Source of the DNA: Tetrahymena thermophila SB210
Taxonomy: Eukaryota > Ciliophora > Oligohymenophorea > Hymenostomatida > Tetrahymenidae
NCBI RefSeq assembly: GCF_000189635.1
Contig: NW_002476559.1
Location: 744,001-808,000 of the forward strand
Direction: 5' to 3'
DNA: 64,000 nt
Shown here: positions 1 through 11,250 of the stretch, piece after piece
Layout: every line of letters starts with the position of its first letter
Numbering within the stretch: the first letter of the stretch is position 1
Position numbers and translations under genes: made by a program
The notes under the pieces: generated by a model
What the model was told of the DNA's origin: nothing
What the model saw: only the letters and a program-made list of their open reading frames with translations
Databases searched by the model: none

Positions 1-1793
1 TTAATAGTACTTATGTTCCATACCTTTAGAGAACTTATGATATTAAAATCCCTGCCATATTTACTGATTAACCATATGTTGTCTCTTCTTCTCGTAGAAG
101 AAGATTCTTGCAAACAGCTCCACCTTCCTCTTTACGTCCTAATTTCATTATGAATTTTGGATAAGTCTCCCCTGATGAAAAGCTCTAGTGCATATAGCGC
201 TAAACTACTGGTAATTGGGTTCACAATAGTTGCCAAACTAAAGTATTATATTAAAATAATGTAAGATCAATATCTTGTATATGTTAAACTCCAGATGTCA
301 CATCAATAATTGCTGATATCACTGGTTTAATAGAAAATAAAAATTTGTAAAAAATCTTTAGTGAAGATGGAATTTTAGGTCTCAGTAATCTAACAAACTG
401 GTATGAATACGCAGCTATTTGGACTATGATAGGCCTTAATGTAGTCTTTATAATGTTAATAGTACATTTTATTGCCCTTGATAAGCAAGACTTTAAGGCT
501 TTGCAAAGTAGCTCATCATAGAATGTTGATTCTAAAGATAAGCCTACCAAAAAGTAAAAAATGCTTTTGATCATTAAATAAAAAAAACTTGAAAGTAAAC
601 TCTCAGAAAATCTTATAGAAATTTAAAACAAAACGCCTTCTCAAAATAAATAGAATTACGATGAAATAAGGTAGACAGAAACGCAAAATGATCAAGAACT
701 TTAATTATTGTCAAAGAAATAGCAAAGCAATTCAGACAAAAAAGAAAATATTTTTGAAAAATAATAACAAAACGAATTAAATAATAATCTCTAAACAGAA
801 AATAAAATTTTAAGCAATTTAGACACTAAAAAAGAATCATCAATAAAATTGAAGAGCTAAAATTCAGTTAATGAAGAGGACTAAAATAAACTTGAAGCTG
901 GAAAATCAAAATAATTAATTTAAATGAATGATAACAAGCAAAGCTTCCATAATGTAGTGACTACATAAAAAAATCTTACTAATGAGCAACTTAATGAAAA
1001 TGAGTCAATTAATAATGAGCATTTATCCCCTAAAAATAAAGAATTACATAATATTAACTCAAAGAATTCTTCAGTTTAATATGATTCAGTGAAATCTAAA
1101 AAAATAATTACTGAGGAATAAATAGAAAAATAAACAAGTGTTTTAAATGAAAAATAGTTAAAATTGCAAATAAAATAAGAGAAGTAGCTTAAAGAAAAAT
1201 AAGAAAAAGCAGAAAAAGAAGAGTAATAAAAAATAAAAGATGAGCAGGCAAAACAGAAACTTTAGCAATTCTTAGATAAAGAAAAACCTATTCTGGGAAT
1301 ATTTGCATTCCATTAATTCCTGTCTTTATTCTATGTATATTATGAAAAACAATCGAGACTTCTCAGATTGGCCATATATTACAATAAGTTAATATGGTTA
1401 TTAACTTTGAATTCTATTTTTGGAAAAAATATAAGTGTTGTGTAGGTTATTGTTTTGAGTATAGTCACAACAATTGTACTCACTATTGTGACAACAATTA
1501 TTTAAATGCTTTTATCAAAATAGAAGCTAGTCAAAATAGGTTTAGTTATTATATTCTTATTTTGCTTATTCTGTTATTATAGCATACTCGTTGTAATAGC
1601 AGGACAATCGGCTGAAGATGCTAACATGTGGATTTTATCCTATCTAGCAACATTTATCCTTAATGAATTCATAATAGGGCTTTTAATAAGTATTGGTATG
1701 TATTATGGTTGCAAAAAATTGATAACAAAAGTTAGCAACACAGTTCTAGAATTGTTAGGGGCTGCTTTGCTTTTACAAACCTTTAAATCTTGA
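1..1793 (+). CDS. GPS-domain multi-pass membrane protein, 3' part
   Basis: The 5' end lies outside the window; the frame is open from base 3 to a TGA at 1791-1793, with many in-frame TAA/TAG codons read as Gln. Near the visible start, a Cys/Trp pattern (CIQRQTTGNWVHNSC followed by SISCICQ) resembles a GPS (GPCR proteolysis site) motif, as in REJ/polycystin-1-like proteins. A hydrophobic segment (IWTMIGLNVVFIMLIVHFIA) follows directly, as expected after a GPS. Then comes a long charged Gln/Asn/Lys-rich stretch (about bases 560-1290), and at least four hydrophobic segments close the protein (FLSLFYVYY, VVQVIVLSIVTTIVLTIV, LVIIFLFCLFCYYSILV, FIIGLLISIGMYY). This order is that of ciliate GPS/REJ membrane proteins, which are thought to sit in the cell surface or ciliary membrane. 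The GPS call is by pattern only. Separated from the next gene by about 850 bp. Confidence 0.75.
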
Positions 1794-2644
1794 TAATACA
1801 ATCATTACACTTTTAGTTACAAAATAAATATTTATAAAAATTACATTATAATTTATTTTTTTTACTATATTATATATTTTAAAAAATATATAATAAATAT
1901 TCGTATATTATGTTAACCTATATATCAATTTAAATAATTAATTTAAAGACCTAAATTTGTTTAAGAAAATTTCATGTTTTTATATAATTTTTATCACTGG
2001 TTCAAAATTAACAAACACCCAGTTAATTTACATTTTATAAAATAATATATTTTAAATATAAATAATGCTTTATTAAAAAGAATATTTAAAAATATTTTTA
2101 ATTTTAATTTTTATTGCTTACTTATTTACTTGACTGACTTAAAAAAAAATTCATTTAATGTTTTTACTATTCAAAATAAATTCCTCAGTTTTTAATTTAA
2201 CTTTATTTTCTCCTATAAAAAAGTAAATTAAATATAAAATAAATTATTTGAAATTAATTTTTATTAAATTAGATAGTTAAAATAAAAATAAAATAAAATG
2301 AGTCTGAGTATTTATTTTGAAGTAATAATAAAATTTTAAAATAATATTAATCTCTCCTAATTATCTCAACAATTATTAGAATATAAAAATTTGCATTTTT
2401 GAATAGGAAATAAACATATTTGATATTAACCACAAATCTAAAAAAATAATGCTTGTTTTATTTGACAATGCTCTAGATGTTTTTTATTTATTTAATTGAA
2501 GATTAATTATTATAATCATTTATTTAATGAATTAGGACTTTTATTTAAAGCCACAAGCAAAAGAAACAGAGAAAGGTATAATTAATTACTTTAATCAAAG
2601 CAAAAGCTCAAATAAAACTTAATTAAGAATATAGTTTTTGAGAA
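1794..2644. other. Intergenic, very AT-rich
   Basis: No frame longer than chance and no RNA gene recognised. It contains the 3' flank of the GPS gene and the presumed promoter of the first otubain gene. An in-frame TGA at 2639-2641 lies just before the ATG at 2645 and supports that start. Confidence 0.6.
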
Positions 2645-5600
2645 ATGGAGAGTTAGCAATCAAAGAATTCAATAGAGGATAGAAGCGATTAAATAAATAG
2701 AATTATCTAGGATTTGAAGAAAGATGATTATGATATTAAATTTTATGCTGGTTTACTCAGGAGATAACTCTGTATAGATATATAAAGCATTTATTCTGTT
2801 GGATCTATTTAAGACTATTCCCAAGGTTATAAAGTGCAATAGATGATTCAAGCAGTCAACTCTTTGGAGTCAACTTATAGCATTTGGTTAGGAATTAGAG
2901 GTGATGGAAATTGTTTTTACAGGTCAATTATTGTTCTATATTTATTACAGCTTTCTCAATAATAGGGAGTAGAAAGTTTAGAAAATTTTATTATAAGGAT
3001 AGATAATATTAAAGAGATTGAATCATAAAATGATGTCCTTATAACAAATAAAAGCAAGCTATTTAAGCAAATATTTTTAATTTACCTTCTAGAATTAAGA
3101 GCAATTAAAATCAAACATTAGGAGATTAATCTGATGAAGATAGTTAATCAATACAACACTCTTCCTGAATTAGACTTTTCTGCAGTTGTTATAACTAGAT
3201 ATTTGATATACTAAACATTTTAAAAGAATAAAAGTCATCCCTCATTTTAAATGTTCATTGAAGAAGAAATGAGTAAATAAATTCCTCGTATCTTGCTTAA
3301 ATATTCAGAATATGCAGAAGATATCATTATTCCTCTAGCCGCTTAAGTAATAAAAAAAATAAAATATTTAAAATGGTTATTTATTGACTTTTTAATACTT
3401 AATTTATAATAAAAATAGGCTTTTAAAATTCAACTAGTAGTATAAAACCTTTATAGATAAAACTCTGATGGTCCTATAAATACTGAAAAATTATTCTACA
3501 AACCTTTTTCTTCAAAATAAGAAAAGGAATATACTGAAATTCATGTTTTATTCACACAAGGTCACTATGAAGCACTCATTACTAATGAAACATATATTGA
3601 TGATCCGAAATTCTATGACTACTTTGTTTCAAGTACCCCTCATTTTTTTTAATAAGAATAATACTACTCACAAATAATTAGAGATCTAAATTTAGAGCTA
3701 TTTTAATAAAATAAATCTACATTCAGCAGGAATACAGAAATTAAAAATTAAGTTTCAAACTCTATCAACAGCTCTGAATCTACTAATTATACTGAGATTA
3801 GCTAGAAGACAAGTTAATCAAATAAAAATTCAGAAAATGCGACACCATAAACAACACTAAGTCAAGATTAAAGTATTTTAAGTAAAAAAGAATAGAATAT
3901 TGAAGAGCACAGTGTTTAAGCAAGTTCTACCTAAAAAAATACTGAGATATAGAGTGACTAAAAAAGTTAGATTAGAGAAATTTTATAGACAAAAACAAGT
4001 GAGTAGAATTAGCTGGAACATAAGAATTTATTGAATGAAAAAAAAGATGGTTTAGACAACACGCACAACAATGGAATAAAAGGTAAGTTAATAATAAATA
4101 AATAATTCAAACAAATAAAATTAATATTTATTTTAAATAAATAAGAATAAGTTTAAGATAAGAATGACTAAAAGAGTAATGAAAAGGTTGAATAAATTAG
4201 TGAAGATATTTAATAAGAGAATAAAAAAGAGACCTAAAATGAAAATAGCAAGCAAGTCGAAGTTTAATAAGCATAAATAGAAGAGAGAAAAAATGAAATT
4301 GATCAAAGTTAAATCAACATTGAAAACATTACAAAAAATGATTAAATACAAAAGTAATCTTCAGATTTTATAGAAAAAAATAAGGGAGAGGCTTAAGCTT
4401 GTGAAAACGAAGAGTAGAATTAAGATTAATAATGTTTTATATGCAAAGAAAATTCAAATTAATATATCTAAGTCTTTCAAACACTGAGGAAAAAAAATCT
4501 TGTCCCTATTTGTGTTGCTTGCTTGCTTAAAAAATTATAGAGACTTTATTACTTAGATGTTGATAGTTATCTTGTATTTGGTATTAGTTCTATCTTTTAT
4601 TTAGACAACTAAAACTCAGAAAAGTTAAAATAAATTATAAGCGAATAATTCAAGTTTAAATTATAAAATAGAAGATACGATATATTGAGAGACCCAATCA
4701 CTTAATAAGATTTAAAAATCCATAAAGATAATTAATAATGCTTTGAATGCAAATAGAAAGCAGAGCAAAATATATTAATTTTTGAACCTAATTATAAAAA
4801 TTCAAAATATGTTTGCATTTCATGCTTAAATAATAATTTAAAGATACTCTATACCGATAGCAAATATTTAGTGTATGGCCAAGGCCCTACCTATTATTTA
4901 GATGAACCAAACATGAACAAGCTTAAGCAAATTGTAGAAAAATAATTTAATTATGAGTTAAAAAATGGTAGATACACAATAGTAAGGCAGAACAAAACTT
5001 CAGCTGAATAACAATAAAATCAATAATTAAACTAATAAATTACTTAAAAATGTTTTGATTGTTAATAAATTTCTGAGCAATAACACATTTTAATTTCAGA
5101 ATCAAAAATTAAAATAAATGCATAATATGTCTGTATTCCATGCTTACAAAAGAATTTAAAGATATTTTAAAGTAATGCTAAATACATTGTTTATGGCCAA
5201 AACACATTCTATTACTTGGATGAGATAAACTCTTAAAATCTAAAATAAATTATTGAATAGTAATTTACTTATGATAATTACAATGGAATTTATGAAATAA
5301 AAAGATAGAATAATTCATACATTTAATAAAACAATCAAATTTCATAAGAGTCAATAACTTAGAACTGCTCTAAATGCAATTAAAATTCAAAAGATTTTAT
5401 TTAATACTCACAAAGTTATTATAAGAAAGATTCTTCAGTTATTTGCATCGAATGCTTGGAAAATAATCTAGAATAGTTTAACTTAAACATAAGTTTAATT
5501 TCTTTAAGGAGTCATTCTTTTCTTTATCTTGATGAATAAAACTGCTAAAAACTTTTAGCAATAATAAAAAGTAAATTTAGATACGAAGAAAACAAAGGAA

Positions 5601-7453
5601 CATATTAAATATTAAGAAACGATTATTCTTTTAAGTAAGATTAAGAATCTTAGTGCTTTAAATGTAAAGAATTAAGTCAAGAATACATTTATGTTTCGAA
5701 AGAAAAAATAGCCAAAGAATAATTAACTTTATGTATTCCATGCTTATAAAAGAATATAATTGAGTATTATACCATTCTAAATTAATTCATGTGCAAATAA
5801 GATCTAAAACTTTTTGTCAACGATGAACAAACATCCTTAAAAATCCAAAAATTTATTAAATTAAATTTTAAGTATGAAAATAAAGGCTTTAGGTTAATAG
5901 TTTAAAGAGATAGCACTAGTAGCGACAAGCTAAATATAGAAAACTAGGACTCTAAATAACTTCAAAGTACAAATCAAGTAAAAATTAATAACTATACAAA
6001 TACCCCTTAAAAAGAAAGATTTGAAGAAAGTAAAAATATTTGTGAAGGTAAAATTTAATTATCAGATTAAAAATTTACAACTCCAAAATAGGATAATAAA
6101 GACTCCTAAAAGTAGCCTTACAGCGAACCAATACTAAATTACCAAAATCAATAGAAAAAAATTTAACCACAATGTCAATAATTTGAACAAAAAAATTCAA
6201 CAGAAAGTCATTAATTCCATGTTTAAGAGGAATGCATATATTGTCATCAAGATATCAAATAATTAAATAAAGAACTCATAATTTCAAGATATGGACATGG
6301 ATATCTTTGTTAATAATGTGTTGATGATATTATTGATAGCTATAAAGAAGGAGAAAAATTTGTTTTGATAAATCATAAATTGTATGAATATTCAGATAAC
6401 ATGAAAAACAAGCTTTAAACTATTTTAGATAAAAAAAAAGAATAATAAAGCTTTATTTCTATTAGCAATGAAAAAAAATCTCATTTATCTTTAAATTCTG
6501 AAACAAAAGAGCTTTAGATAAGAAATAATTAAATAAATTAAATAGATTCAGAAGAAAGTAAAAAATAAAATCATAATTTGATATAATTAAAAAATTAATA
6601 CTCAGATTTAACAATTTATAGTCAAAAATGCTATTCAGATTAATGCAATAATAGAGGGTTATATAATGTCTATTAATATATAGCAGATGATAAAGAAGAA
6701 GTAATGGAAATATACTGCAGAGATTGTTTAATTGATAAATTTTTAGTTGGATTTGAAAAAGGACAAATAATGGTGTATTTTGATGGTATGCTCTATAAGC
6801 TTGATAAATAATCTAAATATGAATTAGAAACAGAAAAAGATAACCAAAAATTTATTTAATAGAATTTTGATAGGTTAGATGATTTTATAGCTCAAAAAAA
6901 ATGCACTTTTTGTTAGAAAAACATTACATTTTATGGTAGTCCTCTTTGCTATGGTTGTGAATACTCTTAAAGATCTTAAATTTCTAACAGACCAGCTTTG
7001 GCTACAGGACAAATGTCATTTAATGATAATAATTAAAATAATTTTTATCAAAAGAAATAGATAAATGATAAGGAAATTTCAAGCTCAGAAAAAAACACTT
7101 TTGGAAATTTAAATAACCAAGATAGATTCATCAATTCTAGCAATTAGTCTCCTTTAGAGTAGGATCTTATAAGAAACTCTATTGAGCATAAAAACAATTA
7201 AAGTTACAATTTATATGGTCAACATTATTATACAAGTCAAGATAGACAAATCTATGAAAGTAAACAAAATAGTGCTTAATAAAAGTACAAAATTACTAAC
7301 GAACCTTTAGTATCATAACAGGAAAAGTAAAATTAAATGAACTGCAAAGAATGTAATAAAGCATTATATCGTAAGAGAGAAAATGGTTTATGCGATATTT
7401 GCAATTACTATAAAACAAAGTAATAAGAAAAATATTACATAAATTCTCATTGA
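2645..7453 (+). CDS. Otubain-like deubiquitinase with a long CxxC-repeat array
   Basis: Start ATG 2645 is fixed by a TGA two codons upstream. An intron (3347-3418, 72 bp, GTAATA..AATAG) contains a TGA in frame, so it must be spliced. A second GT..AG segment (4083-4145, 63 bp) is in frame without TGA and may be spliced or retained. The product is about 1557-1578 residues. Residues about 60-300 match peptidase family C65 (otubain): GIRGDGNCFYRS with Asp87 and Cys90, and LFTQGHYEALI with His283. Known otubains cleave ubiquitin from substrates with a Cys/His/Asp triad. A Gln/Asn/Ser-rich linker follows. From about residue 573 to the C-terminus come some nine units with two CxxC pairs separated by about 15-25 residues; five of them also share a trailing YLDE..L..II-type segment. 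These are presumably zinc-binding. No animal otubain I know has such an array. The same intron position recurs in the three paralogues downstream. Confidence 0.87.
4083..4145 (+). other. 63-bp in-frame GTAAG..AAG segment, optional intron
   Basis: The segment starts GTAAGTTAAT and ends TTAAATAAATAAG, with composition typical of introns here. Its length is a multiple of three and it lacks TGA in the coding frame, so splicing or retention both keep the frame. If removed, the junction codon becomes GAA. Confidence 0.45.
4433..7420 (+). repeat. Cys-pair repeat array within the otubain gene
   Basis: Direct reading gives successive pairs: CFIC..CVAC, CFEC..CISC, CFDC..CIPC, CSKC..CIEC, CFKC..CIPC, CIYC..CQQC, CYSDQC..CRDC, CTFC..CYGC, CKEC..CDIC. 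The first five units are 80-95 residues long and align well with each other, including motifs like LVYGQ..YYLDE and a QF.Y....G.Y.I.R end; the last four are shorter and looser. Tandem duplication followed by decay toward the C-terminus is the simplest history. The fold is not recognised. Confidence 0.75.
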
Positions 7454-8309
7454 AATCTGAGCAATTTATTTATTAATTAAGAATTTATAAAATTAAGTAA
7501 GTTTGCCTTTATTTATGTTAAGTCAATTACTATTTCTTAAAATTAAAAAAAAAAAAAAATTGAAGATTTAAATTAAAAAAAAGCATAGAAAATAATTAAA
7601 ATATATTTGTGTGATATTTCTATTATTATTGCTACTTCTACAACTTAAAAAATATTTTGATAATAAGAAATAGATAGATAGATATAAATAGATTTTCCAC
7701 TCTAATTTTTTATTATCTATTTTATTTTAATTGTTTAGTTTTTACCTAATAAATCTTAAAAAAATAATTTTCATTTAAATAATTCTATTTTGCAAAAAAT
7801 AGTTTAATTTTTACTCTAAATAAATAATTTATACATTAAAAAATTTTAATATTCTTAAATTAATTTATGTAAAATTTTATTTTAACTTAATACTATCAAT
7901 TAATTTAGTATTTTACAAATTTTTATATTCCATAATAGATAACAAAACTTTTACCTTATTTCGAATTAATTTAAGTAAAATATATATTATATTTTTATTT
8001 GTTACTTAAAAAATAAAAAAATCATATTTTGATTTTCAGCTCACATACAATAAATGGTTTAATTTTATAAAATAATCTCTTAATTAACTGATAACGTATG
8101 AATTTAAATCAAAAAAACTAAAATTAAAATAAATTAAAATTAAAAATAATTAAGATATATTTATAAATATTTTTTTTGCTTTTATATATTTAAATAATTT
8201 AATTATTTATTTGTTTGTTTGTCTGTTTGCTTTTTCGGAAGTTATAAAAGTAAATTGCTATAAAAATTAAATATTAAATCTCCATAAATATTAAATCGAA
8301 TAAAGCTCT
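7454..8309. other. Intergenic, AT-rich
   Basis: Contains poly-A/T runs and short tetranucleotide tracts (GATA at about 7671, TTTG at about 8209-8225). No gene or RNA recognised. Confidence 0.6.
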
Positions 8310-9827
8310 ATGGAATCAAGTAAATATCAATATTCTTTAACTATATTTTAGTTTAAGCCTAGAGAGTTAAAAAAAATAAATTTTTTCTTGATGGTGTCAA
8401 GGATTGTTTATTTATCTTATTAGCTGTATTTAATTTATGCCCTAAAAGATCTAAGAAGAAGTAAAGAAATTTACTAGTAAATACCTTACTATGCTAATTT
8501 GTTAAGTATAGTTATTATTCTAATGAGAATGCTAGATTTCTAGTAATTTTTAAGCAAATTAAAAAGCTAATTATTGTATTAAATTCCTTTGAAGAGTAAA
8601 GATAACTATGAAAGAAAGTTATACTAATTAAGAGTAAGTGAATACCTAATTGATTAAGATTTAAATTATTTAATAAACTATAGTATGCAATTGCTATTCT
8701 GCTATTACTTGGTTTATGAGACAGAAAATTAACATTTATATCTCTTAACTCATCTTTTTAATTCTTTCTTTCAATTTTTGCTTTAAAATTTAAGAAGAAA
8801 AAAACCTGAGACATCTATATCTGTTATGAAAAAATCTGTAAAATCTGTTTTGTTTAGATTAATGATGTAGACTCTTATGTTTTTAGTTTTATTTAAACTT
8901 TAAGCTAAGATATTTTACCTGCTTTTGATAGGATTAAATATCTTGATTTGTTTCTCTCTTTAAAAGTTTATTTATGTTTACACTGAGTTCGAAATAAGTG
9001 TTCTTGAGTATTTTTATGCTGTTTTTTAAATGATGTTAGGCTTGCATTACAAACAAGATCTAGATTTACCCTTCAGTCATCTTGCTAAAAGAAAAAGTAT
9101 TTTTTAAATTCTATAAATAATATTTTTGACATTTTTGGGATTTTATGAAGTTTTTGTTGGTCTATCAGATAAAAAATTTATAAAAGTTTATCTAAGAATT
9201 TTATTATTATTTCATTTACCATATTTTTGGATTTTCTATAAGTAGATAAAAAACTATTTTTGTTTAGGTCCTTACAACATCTACTGTTAGTTTAATAGTG
9301 ATATTGAAGTATTTTAATTCATTTAAAATTATCAACAAAGTAAGTTAAAAATAACCAAACAGTAAGTTTCGATAAATTTAATTTCGTACCTTCAACTATA
9401 GGAGGATGCTTAGTAAAAGTTATTTGAAATAGCTATGAAGTTTTAGCATAAATATATATTTATTTAAGTTATGGGATAATTATTTATTAAAGTAAATCCA
9501 AAGCTAAAGAAAGTGTATTTAAATTGTTTTGATAAGCAATCAACTGATTTACTCTTTTAATTGTTGGAACAAAGTAGCTATTAAGATTATTTAATTCAAA
9601 TTGGTTATGTAGAAAAAAATATTTCTGCGTTTACAGCAAGCTTAATCATTTAGTAATAAGAGCTAATACCATAATTGACCTTTACAGAAAATAAATAAAA
9701 TATAGTATTAACTACTTATTTAAAGTCTTTCAAAAATGAAATATACAAATTAATAGTGTTTAATAAAAATATAAATTAAAAGCTATGTTTCTCTCCTTTA
9801 TAAATTTACTATGATCTTTATGATTGA
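8310..9827 (+). CDS. Multi-pass membrane protein, QIYYDL-tail family
   Basis: A single exon of 506 codons (505 aa) in the ciliate code ends at TGA 9825-9827. The N-terminal half has six or more hydrophobic segments (for example IFYLLLIGLNILICFSL and ILLLFHLPYFWIFY); the C-terminal half is more polar. It ends PLQIYYDLYD just before the stop, the tail found in six other genes of this window, and has a LGPYN motif at the place where the others have YGP..R. This is the most diverged of the seven members and lies apart from them, between two otubain genes. The family has no function I recognise; location in a membrane is inferred from hydrophobicity only. Confidence 0.8.
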
Positions 9828-11250
9828 TAAACTGTCTGTCATAAATAATTATGGATGAATGAACTGAATATGTTTGATAGTATCTCAAATAATAAAAATA
9901 AATTGTTTAAAAATATAAATTCACCAGATTTATTAGTATAAAATTTATATTTATTATCGCATATTAATTGAATACCCAATATTTTATTTAGAAAATTGAA
10001 TATTTTTTTGACACTTATTTAATATTTTGGATAACTAAAAATATTAATAAATCGAAAATGGATAAATATATATATATATGTAATTTATTTTGAAAATTTA
10101 AATATTATTAGAATTAACTTTTATTTAACTACAAAAATACAAGTTGATTTACTGTAATTTATTTTTAAGGTTACAAGATTACCTACCTTATCTCACAATA
10201 AACTCATAGTAGGCATATGCAATAACTAAATAAAAAACAAAGTATCATTTTATTTGGTAAATTAATAATAAGAAAAAATGAATGAAGTAAAAAATTTATT
10301 GTCTAATTTAAAAACTTAAAAATTAAATAGTTTCTTTTAAATAAAAAAAATTTAAATTAAATTCAATTATAAATAAAAGATTTATAATATTTTATTAGTT
10401 AAATATATTCTATTTATTTTTTAACCCCATGGATTTATCTATCCACCATAAATCTTTAGATAGTCTGGATGCAGAAACATATCAGTTAAAATCAATACAT
10501 ATAGTTAAATTTAAATTAATAGGAAAATTTATAAAAGATTAGGGTGTTAATTATTAGAACTTGAAGTAAAATAATTTTAATTTAAACATTCTTTTATTTA
10601 ATATATTTATAAATAATAAATACATAAATAAAAATAATCTTTTCATCTGATTTTTAATTTGCATAAAAAGAGCTATTTAATAAAATATACAAATTAGTAC
10701 TTTAATAGTTTCTGTTTATGTTTACGTCAAATTATTAAATTTTTTATGAATTTATACATATTAATAAACTCAAAGGGAATTTTATAGGTATAAAAATCAA
10801 AATAATTATTTTATTTATCTATTTGTTAATTCTTTTTAGATTCTAAAAGTGTATCGCAGAAAAATAAGAAACTTATGTTTTAAATAAATTGCAAGAAAAT
10901 ATGTTTGTTTTTTGTCCCTTTCAATTATTTATTTTATGCAGTATAAAATTAAAATAAACTATTATAAAATATTTATAAAAAAATTTCTTATTAAATAAAA
11001 TTTATTTAAAATTAAAAAAATTACCTTACAAGAAGTTAAGCTAAAAAAATTCAAACCATTAAAAATAAAATACTTTTCTTTTGAAATAAAGATCAATAAT
11101 TTAATAAAAGGGTTTTATATTATAAAACTATTTGGAAAAAATTAATTGGAACTCTATAAAATACTAAATGTATTAAATTTCCAATTTGGTAATATAAATA
11201 AACTAAAAAAATTAAAAAAAGAAATTAAGCTATTAATAAAACAATAAAAT
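9828..11250. other. Intergenic, AT-rich
   Basis: About 1.4 kb with no convincing frame on either strand. It contains a TA run near 10068 and many homopolymer tracts. No RNA gene recognised. Confidence 0.6.

Noticed and set aside
284-574. Minus-strand frame of 96 codons
   Set aside because: Antisense to the GPS-domain gene, which is open in the ciliate code with clear domain features.
4133-4351. Minus-strand hydrophobic frame of 72 codons
   Set aside because: Shadow of the Lys/Glu/Gln-rich linker of the otubain gene.
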